From contig NZ_POQT01000015.1 of assembly GCF_002938435.1 (NCBI RefSeq), positions 1 to 64,000 of the forward strand: 64,000 bases of DNA, written 5' to 3'. The stretch is from Blastococcus saxobsidens. Lineage in GTDB: Bacteria; Actinomycetota; Actinomycetes; Mycobacteriales; Geodermatophilaceae. This document shows positions 55,148 to 63,512 of this stretch, piece after piece. The position numbers were made by a program, and so were the translations under genes. Below the pieces are notes generated by a model. That model saw nothing but the letters and a program-made list of their open reading frames with translations, was not told the origin of the DNA and did not search any database. Within the stretch, counting starts at the first letter, position 1. Each line of letters starts with the position of its first letter.

Positions 55148-55993
55148 GTGGCGACGACGGAGTCCGCCTTCAGGGCCAGGGCGTTCCGGGCACGGGCGAA
55201 GCACTCGAGCACCGTGTGGGCCCTGCGCCTCCTGCTCCTGCTGATCGTCGTGGGCGCGTGGCTGTACGGCACCGGACCGGGGGAGATCTCCTTCCTGATC
55301 CTGCCCCCCCTCGGTGAGGTGTTCAGCGCGATCGGCGGCCTGGTGACCACCCAGGTCTTCTGGACGGCGCTGGGCGTGACGGTCTTCGAGATGCTCGTCG
55401 CGTTTCTTCTCGCCGCGGTGGTCGGCGTGAGCCTCGGCTTCTTCCTCAGCCGGACGCCATTGCGAGCGCAGGCATCGGAGCCGCTGCTGTCCTGGGGCTA
55501 CATGTTCCCGGTCGTGCTGCTCTATCCCTTGTTCCTGCTCTGGGTGGGCGTCGGGATCGGCTCCAAGATCGCCTACGCGGCGACGGCGGCCTTCTTCCCT
55601 ATCGCATACAACACCCTGCGCGGGCTGCGGTCCGTCGACGAGAAGTACCTCAAGGTGGGTGTAGCGTTCGGTGCCTCGCGACTCGCCACGGACCGCCACA
55701 TCAAGGCGGGCGCCGCCCGCCCGATGATCCTGTCCGGTCTCCGCATCGGCGTCTCGGTCGTGATGATCTCCGTGGTGCTGGCCGAGTTGCTCGGCTCGAA
55801 CGCGGGGCTCGGCTACGAGCTCCAGCGGGCGGCCAGCACCTTGCGGCTGCCCGACGAGTACGGCATCGCGCTACTCCTGCTGGTCGTCGCGGTGACGCTG
55901 CAGCGGGTGCTGGAGCTGGCGCTGCGGCCGCGGCGGCCGGGACAGAAGGCGCCATCGCGCGCGACCGAGCCGGCTGCCCAGCTCGACGAATGA
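55148..55993 (+). CDS. ABC permease, NitT/TauT type (second)
   Basis: A 281-residue permease. ILPPLGEVFSAIGGLVTT, GVTVFEMLVAFLLAAVVGVS and the EAA-type loop KYLKVGVAFGASRLATDRHI are visible, and LAELLGSNAGLGYELQRAAS ends the core. It differs enough from the first permease to be a true partner rather than a recent copy. GTG 55148. Followed 13 bp later by the molybdenum hydroxylase genes, so import and oxidation are likely one operon. Confidence 0.9.
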   Translation: MATTESAFRARAFRARAKHSSTVWALRLLLLLIVVGAWLYGTGPGEISFLILPPLGEVFSAIGGLVTTQVFWTALGVTVFEMLVAFLLAAVVGVSLGFFLSRTPLRAQASEPLLSWGYMFPVVLLYPLFLLWVGVGIGSKIAYAATAAFFPIAYNTLRGLRSVDEKYLKVGVAFGASRLATDRHIKAGAARPMILSGLRIGVSVVMISVVLAELLGSNAGLGYELQRAASTLRLPDEYGIALLLLVVAVTLQRVLELALRPRRPGQKAPSRATEPAAQLDE

Positions 55994-56006
55994 CGACAGG
56001 AGAGGG

Positions 56007-56888
56007 ATGAGAGCCCCAGCGGCGATGCACCGTCCGGAGACCCTTGAGGAGCTGCTCGCGATACTTCGCGAGCACGGCGACTCAGCCAAGATCGTCGCCG
56101 GTGGGACGGCGTTCACCATCCTCTGGAAGGCCGGGCTCCTGCAGGCCGAGCACATCGTCAGCGCCACCGGCCTGCACGGCCTGACCGATGTGCGGGCGGA
56201 CGACGAGGCGCTGACCGTCGGCGCGCTGGCGCGGGTCCGGGACGTGGAGCGCGCCGAGGCCACCCGGAGGAATTCTCCCGTGCTCGCATCGGCGCTGCGG
56301 CTGGTGGCGAACGTGCGCGTGCGCAATGTGGCCACCATGGGCGGGAACGTCGCCGAGGCCGACTACACGTCCGATCCGCCGGCGGTCCTCAGCGCACTGG
56401 ACGCGGTGGTCACCATCCGCGACAAGGACGGCGGGCGCGACCTTCCGCTGCGCGAGTTCCTCGTGGACTACTTCGAGACGGCCCTCCGGCCCGACGAGTT
56501 CGTGACCGGCGTCCGGATCCCGATCCTCGCTGCGGACTGGGGCGGTACCTACCTGAAGCTGCTGTCGCGCTCGGCCGAGGACCGTACCTGCATCGGCGTG
56601 GCCGCGTTCCTCCAGCATGCGACGGACGGCACCTGCGCCGGTGTCCGCGTCGCCGTCGTCGGAGGGAATCCGGTGCCCCTTCGACTTCCCGAGGTGGAGA
56701 GGCAGTTCGTGGGCCAGGAACCGAGCATGGAGGCCTTCGCGGCACTCGCCGCGGAGTACGCGGCAGCCGCCGATCCCGTGGCGGACAACCGCGGCACGGC
56801 GTCCTACCGGCGCCGGGTCATGGCTCCGCTCATCGTGCGGGCGCTGCGGCGGGCCGCGCGCGGGACGAACGACGCGGTGTTCGCATGA
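56007..56888 (+). CDS. Molybdenum hydroxylase medium (FAD) subunit, CoxM-like
   Basis: A 293-residue FAD subunit of the xanthine dehydrogenase/CO dehydrogenase family. AKIVAGGTAFTILWKAGLLQ is the first FAD loop (normally AGGTDL), NVRVRNVATMGGNVAEADYT the second (normally T-I-G-G-N), and LPLREFLVDYFETALRPDEF is conserved. ATG 56007 follows AGGAGAGGG. It passes electrons from the iron-sulfur subunit to an acceptor. Its stop overlaps the large subunit start. Confidence 0.92.
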   Translation: MRAPAAMHRPETLEELLAILREHGDSAKIVAGGTAFTILWKAGLLQAEHIVSATGLHGLTDVRADDEALTVGALARVRDVERAEATRRNSPVLASALRLVANVRVRNVATMGGNVAEADYTSDPPAVLSALDAVVTIRDKDGGRDLPLREFLVDYFETALRPDEFVTGVRIPILAADWGGTYLKLLSRSAEDRTCIGVAAFLQHATDGTCAGVRVAVVGGNPVPLRLPEVERQFVGQEPSMEAFAALAAEYAAAADPVADNRGTASYRRRVMAPLIVRALRRAARGTNDAVFA

Positions 56889-59161
56889 TCGGGCAGCGGC
56901 AGACCCTCCTGGACGCGAGGGACCGGGTCACCGGGCGCATCCCGTACACGATCAACTTGGAGCCGCCCGGCACCCTGCACGTGGCGATCCTCCGGAGCAC
57001 CGTGCCGCACGCCCGCCTCGTCCGGGTGGACGCCTCCGCGGCGTCCCAGCTGCCCGGCGTCGCCGCGGTGCTCACCCGGGACGACTTCGCCGGATCCTCC
57101 ATCCGTCCGCTCTTCGGACCGGTGTTCCGTGACCAGCCGATCGTCGCCATGGACCGCGTGCGCTACGTCGGCGAGCCGGTGGCGGCCGTGGCCGCGACCG
57201 ACCTGCGTGCGGCCGAGGCCGCGCTGGAGTCCATCGAGGTGGAGTACGAGGAACTGCCGGCGGTGTTCACGCCGCAGGATGCCCTGGCCGCCGGTGCGCC
57301 GCTGTTGCACGAGAGCTTCGACGACCGGGCGCCCGGCTACGCCGACATCGTCCTCCAGGGTCAGGGCGGGAACGTCTGCAACAAGTTCCAGCTGCGGAAG
57401 GGCGATGGGCTGGCCGGGTTCGAGCTCGCGGACGAGATCTTCGAACACGAGTTCAGCTCTCCGCCGGTCCAGCACGTGTCGATGGAGCCGCACGCCGCGG
57501 TCGCCTCCTTCGAGGGTGACTACCTCACGGTGCACACCTGCACCCAGACCCCGTACGCGGTCCGCGACGCGCTGGCCTACATGTTCCGGTTGCCCGCGTC
57601 GCACGTCCGCGTCGTCGTGCCCCCCGTCGGCGGCGGGTTCGGCGGCAAGACCTACGCCAAGGTGGAACCGCTGGCCGCGGTGCTGTCCAAGATGACGCAC
57701 CGCCCGGTGAAGGTGCACCTCACCCGCGAGGAAGAGTTCGTCACCAACCGCAAGCACCAGGCGTTCATCAAGCTCCGTACCGGGATGCGCCGCGACGGGA
57801 CGATCGTGGCGCGGGAGGTCCAGGCGCTGTTCAACGCCGGTGCCTACACCGACATCAGCCCGCGGCTGATCAAGAACGGCGGGTACGGTGCCGTGGGCCC
57901 GTACCGGATCTCGCACGTGCACATCGACTCCTACGCCGTCTTCACGAACCTGCCGTCCGCCGGCGCGTTCCGGGGTTACGGCGTCTCCCAGGGCTCATGG
58001 GCCTACGAGTCGCAGATGGACATGATCGCCGAGGCCATGGGGTTCGACCCGATCGAGCTCCGCATGCGGAACCTGCTCCTCGAGGGTGACACCTTCGCGA
58101 CCGGAGAGACCCTGCACGGCATCCGGTTCCCGGAGGTACTCCGCGACGCGACCACCCTGTTCGAGGCCGGGCGGGTGCCGCCGCCCGCGGAGGACGACGG
58201 CTCGGTGAAGCGCGGCCGCGGGTGCGCGGTGATCATCAAGTCCACGATCACTCCATCGACGTCTGCGGCCTCGGTCAAGCTCAACAGCGACGGCAGCCTC
58301 CAGGTGCTCACCTCCACCGTCGACATGGGGCAGGGGGCGCACACGGCACTCAGCCAGATCGCCGCGTCCGCCCTCGGTGTCGGCGTCGGCAGTATCGGGG
58401 TGGTGGGGCCGGACACCGACGTGACGCCGTTCGACCTGACCACCAGCTCGAGCCGGTCGACCGCAGCGATGGGCGCGGCGGTCCGCGAGGCCGTCTTCGA
58501 CGTCCGCCGGCAGCTGCTGGACCTGGCCGCTCAGCAGATGGAGGTCGACGTCACCGACCTGGAGCTCGCCGACGGCCGGATCTCGGTCGTGGGCGACCCG
58601 GCGTCGGGGCGTTCCATCGCCGAGGTCGTGACCGCCTCGCGTCGCGGGACGCTGGCCGGGAACGGCAGCTTCGTCACCGAGGGCGGCCTGCACCCGGAGA
58701 CCGGCCAGGGAATCGCTTCCGAGCACTGGCACCAGGGGGCGGTGGCCGCGGAGGTCGACGTCGACGTGGCGACCGGCAAGGTCACCGTGCGCGGGCTGCG
58801 CGCCTCCGTGTACGCCGGGACGGTCGTCAACCCGATCAACGCCCGGATGCAGATCGACGGCAGCGTGTCGTTCGGTATCAGCCAGGCGCTCTTCGAGCAG
58901 CTCATCCACGACGAGGGGCATCCGGCCAACTCGTCGCTGTCCGAGTACGCGCTCGCCGGGCTGGCCGACCTGCCGGAGGTCTTCGAGGTCTCGCTGATCG
59001 AGGACCCGGACAACGACGAGATGCACGGGCTGGGAGAGACGTGCCTGCCCCCGGTGATGCCGGCGATCGCCAACGCCGTCGCGGATGCGGTCGGTGTGCG
59101 CATCCGCCACCTCCCGCTCACAGCCGAACGCGTCCTCGACGCACTGGAGGAGCAGCGATGA
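56885..59161 (+). CDS. Molybdenum hydroxylase large (molybdopterin) subunit
   Basis: A 758-residue catalytic subunit. VPPVGGGFGGKTYAKVEPLA binds the cofactor, SAGAFRGYGVSQGSWAYESQ is the arginine-containing substrate loop, MGQGAHTALSQIAAS binds the pyranopterin, and HGLGETCLPPVMPAIANAVA holds the catalytic glutamate (G-x-G-E). The CoxL-specific active-site loop VAYRCSFR (Cu-binding cysteine) is not present, so it is not a form I CO dehydrogenase. It should hydroxylate a carbon, typically next to a ring nitrogen or an aldehyde. ATG 56885 overlaps the FAD gene. Confidence 0.92.
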   Translation: MIGQRQTLLDARDRVTGRIPYTINLEPPGTLHVAILRSTVPHARLVRVDASAASQLPGVAAVLTRDDFAGSSIRPLFGPVFRDQPIVAMDRVRYVGEPVAAVAATDLRAAEAALESIEVEYEELPAVFTPQDALAAGAPLLHESFDDRAPGYADIVLQGQGGNVCNKFQLRKGDGLAGFELADEIFEHEFSSPPVQHVSMEPHAAVASFEGDYLTVHTCTQTPYAVRDALAYMFRLPASHVRVVVPPVGGGFGGKTYAKVEPLAAVLSKMTHRPVKVHLTREEEFVTNRKHQAFIKLRTGMRRDGTIVAREVQALFNAGAYTDISPRLIKNGGYGAVGPYRISHVHIDSYAVFTNLPSAGAFRGYGVSQGSWAYESQMDMIAEAMGFDPIELRMRNLLLEGDTFATGETLHGIRFPEVLRDATTLFEAGRVPPPAEDDGSVKRGRGCAVIIKSTITPSTSAASVKLNSDGSLQVLTSTVDMGQGAHTALSQIAASALGVGVGSIGVVGPDTDVTPFDLTTSSSRSTAAMGAAVREAVFDVRRQLLDLAAQQMEVDVTDLELADGRISVVGDPASGRSIAEVVTASRRGTLAGNGSFVTEGGLHPETGQGIASEHWHQGAVAAEVDVDVATGKVTVRGLRASVYAGTVVNPINARMQIDGSVSFGISQALFEQLIHDEGHPANSSLSEYALAGLADLPEVFEVSLIEDPDNDEMHGLGETCLPPVMPAIANAVADAVGVRIRHLPLTAERVLDALEEQR

Positions 59162-59646
59162 GCGACGGCTCGGAGATCTTCCTGCTGAACCTGCGGGTCA
59201 ACGGCAGGGCCCATCGGGTTCCGGTGTCAGCCGATGACACGCTGCTCGACGTCCTTCGCCGCGACCTGCGGTTCTTCAGCTGCCGGGAGACCTGCGGTCT
59301 GGGCCTGTGCGGCAGCTGCACCGTCGTGGTAGATGGTCGGGCGGTCAGCGCCTGCCTCGCGCCGGCCTTCACCCAGGACGGCTGCGAGGTGCGCACCGCC
59401 GAAGGGCTGGAGGACACGGACGATCTGCATCCGGTACAGCAGGCATTCGTCGACGAACAGGCGTTCCAGTGCTCGTTCTGCACGCCCGGATTCCTCATGA
59501 GCACGGTGGCGATGCTCGAGGAGGACGGCCCCGCCGACGTGGAGTCCGCCCTGACCGGGCACCTCTGCCGATGCGGCAGCTACCGGCAGATCATGGCCGC
59601 CGTGGGCAAGGTCGCCGGCGATGGAAGGGACGGCACCGGTGAGTGA
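59158..59646 (+). CDS. Molybdenum hydroxylase small (2x[2Fe-2S]) subunit
   Basis: A 162-residue iron-sulfur subunit. The plant-type cluster is ligated by CRETCGLGLCGSC and a distant cysteine (VSACLAP). The second cluster uses CSFCTPGFLMS and HLCRCGSYRQI. ATG 59158 overlaps the large subunit stop (ATGA). Order medium-large-small is one of the common arrangements. Confidence 0.94.
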   Translation: MSDGSEIFLLNLRVNGRAHRVPVSADDTLLDVLRRDLRFFSCRETCGLGLCGSCTVVVDGRAVSACLAPAFTQDGCEVRTAEGLEDTDDLHPVQQAFVDEQAFQCSFCTPGFLMSTVAMLEEDGPADVESALTGHLCRCGSYRQIMAAVGKVAGDGRDGTGE

Positions 59647-60127
59647 CGTGTTCGGTCGCATCCGCGACGAGGTACCGGCCGGCGAGCTGGTGCCGTGGCC
59701 GACGGAAGCCCCAACTCTTCCGGAGGGCGCGATCTTCGACGTCCTCGGCATCCGTCCCACGCACCTCGGCCGCGGAACCGCGCGCGCGGAGATGGTGATC
59801 GCCCCGCAGCACCTCAACCAGCGGGGACTGCTGCAGGGTGGGGTGCTCGTGACCCTCGCCGATGCGACCGCCGGTTGGGCGAGCTACTGCCTCGTGCCCG
59901 ACGGGCACGCATTCACGACGCTCGAGATGCACACGAACCTGCTGGGCGGTGCCAGGCTCGGCGACCCGCTGGTCGCAATCGCTCGGACGGTGCACGCCGG
60001 CCGGCGGACGGCGGTCCTGGCCGTCGAGGTCATGCAGGAGGCACAGGGGGACCGCCCGCCCACGGACCGGAGGCTGACCGCGATGTTCACCTGCACCCAG
60101 ATGATCCTGCCGCCGGCGGGGGCCTGA
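59639..60127 (+). CDS. Hotdog-fold thioesterase (PaaI-like)
   Basis: A 162-residue hotdog protein. PQHLNQRGLLQGGVLVTLAD, then ATAGWASYCL, carries the PaaI-type N-x-x-G-x-x-x-G-G motif and the helix aspartate. GDPLVAIARTVHAGRRTAVL is the second strand pair. Family members hydrolyse acyl-CoA or hydroxyphenylacetyl-CoA. GTG 59639 is chosen because GGAAGGGA lies seven bases upstream; ATG 59621 is an alternative. It overlaps the iron-sulfur gene and precedes the acyl-CoA ligase by one base. Confidence 0.87.
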   Translation: MSDVFGRIRDEVPAGELVPWPTEAPTLPEGAIFDVLGIRPTHLGRGTARAEMVIAPQHLNQRGLLQGGVLVTLADATAGWASYCLVPDGHAFTTLEMHTNLLGGARLGDPLVAIARTVHAGRRTAVLAVEVMQEAQGDRPPTDRRLTAMFTCTQMILPPAGA

Positions 60128-60128
60128 G

Positions 60129-61745
60129 ATGGCCGCCATCCTGCCGCCACTCGAGGAGCGCACGGTGCTCCGCGTCCTGCAACGCGGGGCGCGCGAGGCG
60201 CCCGACCGGGTGGCCGTCCTGGACGAGACGCGCAGCCTCACCTACCGCGAGGTATACGACGAGGCGTTGCGCCTCGGTGGGGGGTTCCGGTGGCTCGGGG
60301 TCGGCCGGCAGGAGCCGGTCCTGCTGATGCTCGACAACCACGTCGATCACGCGATGTGCTGGTTCGGGCTCGGTGCAGTGGCGGCCATCGAGGTGCCCGT
60401 GAACGTCGCGCTGCGTGCCGAGCAGCTCGCGCACGTGATCCGCGACTCCGGGGCCAAGGTGCTGGTGATGGAGGACCACTACCTCGACCGGCTCGACGGG
60501 CTAGAGGACGCGGTGGCCGGGCTGACCCACCTCGTCGTCCGCGGCGCCCTTCCGGACCGGCAGTTTCCGCCGCAGGTCCTGGGGCTCGACGAGCTGGCGG
60601 CGTCGGAGCCGTCGGAGCCGGCGGAGTCCAACCCGTGGGACATCTCGGGCGTGCTCTACACCTCGGGCACCACGGGGCGGGCGAAGGGGGTGCTGGTGCA
60701 CGAGGCCCAGACCTACGGCCGCCAGTGGCCGACCGGGCCCGGCTCACCGGAGCCCGGTGACGTCACCCTCGTGGTCCTGCCGATCTTCCACGTCATCGGC
60801 CAGTGCGGCGGTCTCTACAACAGCATGATCGCACTCGCCACGGCGGTGATCCTGCCGCGGTTCAGCGCATCCACGTTCTGGGACACCTGCCGGAAGTACG
60901 GGATCACCTGCGCACCGCTGGTCGGCGTCATGGGCACCTACCTCATGCGCCAGCCACGCTCCCCGCGTGACCGCGACCACTCCCTCCAGCGGATCGCGGT
61001 CGGCACGACCTTCGCGGAGGTAGAGGAGTTCCGGGAGCGCTTCGGTGTGGAGGTGTACTCGACGTACGGCCTCACCGAGGCCGGCGGGATGATCCGGGGA
61101 CGGGCCGAGCCCACCGGGATCGGCTGGATACGACCCGACGTCGAGGCGCGGCTCGTCGACGAGTTCGACCGTGACGTGGCGCCCGGTGAGCCCGGGGAAC
61201 TCGTCCTGCGGCCGACCGAGCCGTGGACGTTCATGGCCGGCTACCACAACCGGCCGGACGCCACGGTGGAGAAGTGGCGCAACCTGTGGCTGCACACCGG
61301 CGACGTCATGCGGGAGCGCCCGGACGGTCAGCTGGTCTTCGTGGACCGGCGCGTCGACACCATCCGGCGCGGCGGCGAGAACATCTCCACGTTCGAGGTC
61401 GAGCACCAGATCTCGCTGCACCCCGACATCGCCGAGTGCGCCGTCGTCGCCGTCCGGGAGGAGGGCGCGGAACCGGAGGTCAAGGCCGTCGTCGTGCCCG
61501 CCCCCGGAAAGGAGCTCGACCCCGTGGACCTGACGATCTGGATGGCCGAGCGGATCCCGCACTACGCGGTTCCACGCTTCCTGGAGTTCCTCGCGGAACT
61601 GCCGCGAACGCCGTCCACCCAGCGCGTCACCAAGGCGGAGCTCGTCGCCCGCGGATGGAGCTCGGCCTGGGACCGCCAGGCCGCCGGCCTGGCCGTGACC
61701 AGAGACGGCGTCAGAGAGCTCAAACCGGCACCAGGCTCGTCCTGA
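60129..61745 (+). CDS. AMP-forming acyl-CoA ligase (CaiC-like)
   Basis: A 538-residue ANL-superfamily ligase. The P-loop is GVLYTSGTTGRAKGVLV, VYSTYGLTEAGG is A5, LWLHTGDVMRERPDGQLVFV is A7 and RRGGENISTFEVE is A8. The C-terminal A10 region reads LPRTPSTQRVTKAEL rather than P-x-T-x-x-G-K, the form found in the crotonobetaine/carnitine-ligase-like group. It should activate a carboxylic acid released in the pathway. ATG 60129. Confidence 0.92.
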   Translation: MAAILPPLEERTVLRVLQRGAREAPDRVAVLDETRSLTYREVYDEALRLGGGFRWLGVGRQEPVLLMLDNHVDHAMCWFGLGAVAAIEVPVNVALRAEQLAHVIRDSGAKVLVMEDHYLDRLDGLEDAVAGLTHLVVRGALPDRQFPPQVLGLDELAASEPSEPAESNPWDISGVLYTSGTTGRAKGVLVHEAQTYGRQWPTGPGSPEPGDVTLVVLPIFHVIGQCGGLYNSMIALATAVILPRFSASTFWDTCRKYGITCAPLVGVMGTYLMRQPRSPRDRDHSLQRIAVGTTFAEVEEFRERFGVEVYSTYGLTEAGGMIRGRAEPTGIGWIRPDVEARLVDEFDRDVAPGEPGELVLRPTEPWTFMAGYHNRPDATVEKWRNLWLHTGDVMRERPDGQLVFVDRRVDTIRRGGENISTFEVEHQISLHPDIAECAVVAVREEGAEPEVKAVVVPAPGKELDPVDLTIWMAERIPHYAVPRFLEFLAELPRTPSTQRVTKAELVARGWSSAWDRQAAGLAVTRDGVRELKPAPGSS

Positions 61746-61807
61746 CCGCTCGCACGTTCGTCGTCCGCGGCCCACGGGGCCGACAATTGATAGAGGAGAA
61801 GCAACTC

Positions 61808-62905
61808 GTGAAAGCACTGATCATCGGCGGCACCGGTCCGACTGGCCCGTTCGTAGTGGAAGGACTCGTCCAGCGCGGTTACGAGCCCGTGATCCTGCAC
61901 CGGGGAACCCACGAGGTGCCCTTCGTCGAGCCCTTCGAGCACATCCATGCCGACCCGCACTTCGGCGAGCCGGTGGCCGAGGCGCTCCAGGGCCGCACGT
62001 TCGACCTCGTCATCGCCTCCTACGGTCGCCTGCGCCTGCTCGTGGACACGCTCGCCACGACGACCGACCGGCTGATCACCATCGGCGGAACCGTCTACGG
62101 CAAGACGGAGTGGTCCAAGCCGGCGGACGAGTCAGCGGCCCGGGCGTTGACGCACAAGATCGTCCAGCGGGTCCAGGAGACCGAAGAGTTCCTGCGCGAG
62201 AGCCACGCCGCGGAGAAGTTCAACCTGACGCACTTCCGCTACCCCAACCTCTACGGACCGCGGCAGCTGGCGCCGCGTGAGTGGAGCATCATCCGGCGGC
62301 TGCTGGACGGACGCCGCGAGATCCCGGTCATGGACGGCGGCCTGACCCTGGAGAGCCGGGCGTACGTGGAGAACGCCGCCCATGCGGTGCTCCTCGGCGT
62401 CGACGACGCCGAGTCGTCAGCGGGCGCGTTCTACAACGTGGCCGACGAACTGACGCCCACGGACGCGCAGCGGGCGGAGGCGATCGCCGCGGCGATGGAG
62501 CTCGACGTCCGGTTGGTGAACTACCCGCGGGAGGCGGCGGCTCCCGCGTATTTCTGGGGGGTCGGCCGCAATCTCGAGTACATGGGCCAGGAGGGTCCGC
62601 CGCCGACGCACCACAAGCTGCTCGACATCTCGAAGATGAAGACCGAGCTCGGCTACCGGGACGTGGTCCCCTTCGAGGAAGCGGTGCGGCGGACGGTCGA
62701 CTGGTACCTCGAGAACCCGCTCGAGCGAGGCGGGTCGGAGGAGGAGAAGATCGGCGACCCGTTCGACTACGAGGGTGAGGACGCCTTCCGCGAGGCCCTC
62801 GGCGGTTTCCTCGGGAAGACCGCCTCGCTCCCGCTGAAGGGCGTGGTGTTCCAGCACTCCTACGAGCACCCGAAGGCGCCGGCCAGCGGCGCAGCGAACA
62901 ACTGA
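61808..62905 (+). CDS. NAD(P)-dependent epimerase/dehydratase family protein (extended SDR)
   Basis: A 365-residue extended short-chain dehydrogenase. The start KALIIGGTGPTGPFVVEGLV is the G-x-x-G-x-x-G nucleotide site, LITIGGTVYGKTEW follows, and HFRYPNLYGPRQLAPREWSI is the second half. The usual Y-x-x-x-K active site is not obvious, so the reaction (reductase, epimerase or lyase) is open. GTG 61808 has AGGAGAAGC upstream. A 62-bp gap separates it from the ligase. Confidence 0.87.
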   Translation: MKALIIGGTGPTGPFVVEGLVQRGYEPVILHRGTHEVPFVEPFEHIHADPHFGEPVAEALQGRTFDLVIASYGRLRLLVDTLATTTDRLITIGGTVYGKTEWSKPADESAARALTHKIVQRVQETEEFLRESHAAEKFNLTHFRYPNLYGPRQLAPREWSIIRRLLDGRREIPVMDGGLTLESRAYVENAAHAVLLGVDDAESSAGAFYNVADELTPTDAQRAEAIAAAMELDVRLVNYPREAAAPAYFWGVGRNLEYMGQEGPPPTHHKLLDISKMKTELGYRDVVPFEEAVRRTVDWYLENPLERGGSEEEKIGDPFDYEGEDAFREALGGFLGKTASLPLKGVVFQHSYEHPKAPASGAANN

Positions 62906-62915
62906 GGAGACGACC

Positions 62916-63383
62916 ATGGCATCCGAACAATTCTCGCGTGAGCTCGTCGTTACCTCTGACCCCGAACGGTGCTGGGCGGTGCTCACCGACGTCGCGCAGG
63001 TTGCCTCGTGGGTGACCATCGCCTACGACGTCAAGGAGATCGAGAGGCTGGCCGCCTACACCGCGGTCCTGCAGGACAAGCTCGGTCCGTTCAAGTTGCG
63101 AGCGCTGCTGGACATCCGCGTGGACGTCGTCGACGAAGGCCGTCGTGTCCGCATGCGCGCGTCGGGCAAGGACGTGCAGATCAACTCGCAGATCACCGTG
63201 GACGCCACGCTCTCGCTGCTCCCGACCGACGACGGCGGCACCGTGGTGGCGACCGAGGGCACCTATCAGGTGGTCGGCCGCGTCGCGACGATGGGCGCCG
63301 GTGTCATCCGGAAGAAGGCGGACAAGATCCTCGAGGAGTTCTTCGCGAATGCGGCGCGGGAACTCGCGGCTGCACCCGTCTAG
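62916..63383 (+). CDS. CoxG-like SRPBCC protein
   Basis: A 155-residue START/SRPBCC-fold protein of the CO-dehydrogenase subunit G group. PERCWAVLTDVAQVASWV is the usual first helix, and TVVATEGTYQVVGRVATMGA with RKKADKILEEFFANAAREL ends it. CoxG proteins accompany molybdenum hydroxylases and may anchor them to the membrane. ATG 62916. Its 3' end and TAG stop are inside a 32-bp tandem duplication. Confidence 0.9.
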   Translation: MASEQFSRELVVTSDPERCWAVLTDVAQVASWVTIAYDVKEIERLAAYTAVLQDKLGPFKLRALLDIRVDVVDEGRRVRMRASGKDVQINSQITVDATLSLLPTDDGGTVVATEGTYQVVGRVATMGAGVIRKKADKILEEFFANAARELAAAPV

Positions 63384-63422
63384 CGGCGCTGGAACTCGCG
63401 GTTGCACCCGTTCAGCGGCGCG
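63359..63422 (+). repeat. 32-bp tandem duplication across the coxG-like stop
   Basis: GGAACTCGCGGCTGCACCCG and its continuation (63359-63390) are repeated at 63391-63422 with three or four changes. The second copy reads TTCAG where the first has the TAG stop. It is a local slip that duplicated the last codons into the intergenic region. Confidence 0.85.
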
Positions 63423-63446
63423 GCGACGAGAAGGCTCCAGCAAGCC

Positions 63447-63476
63447 TTGTCCACTGCCGTGTACGTTGGTATACAG
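63447..63476 (+). promoter_or_regulatory. Promoter with GTATACA operator D, upstream of the flavoprotein gene
   Basis: TTGTCC (63447-63452) and TATACA (63470-63475) are 17 bp apart. The GTATAC palindrome (63469-63474) coincides with the -10, in the context TTGGTATACAGG. The next start codon is 38 bp downstream. Repression by the factor that binds the other three sites is likely. Confidence 0.78.
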
Positions 63477-63512
63477 GACCGGACACCAGGCACGTCGTCA
63501 GGAGAAGAACCC

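Noticed and set aside
56885-59161. Aerobic CO dehydrogenase (form I CoxL)
   Set aside because: The form I active-site loop with the copper-binding cysteine is absent. The genes are better called a generic molybdenum hydroxylase.
60252-60257. Another GTATAC palindrome
   Set aside because: It lies inside the acyl-CoA ligase coding sequence, lacks the flanking A/G pattern and has no promoter near it.
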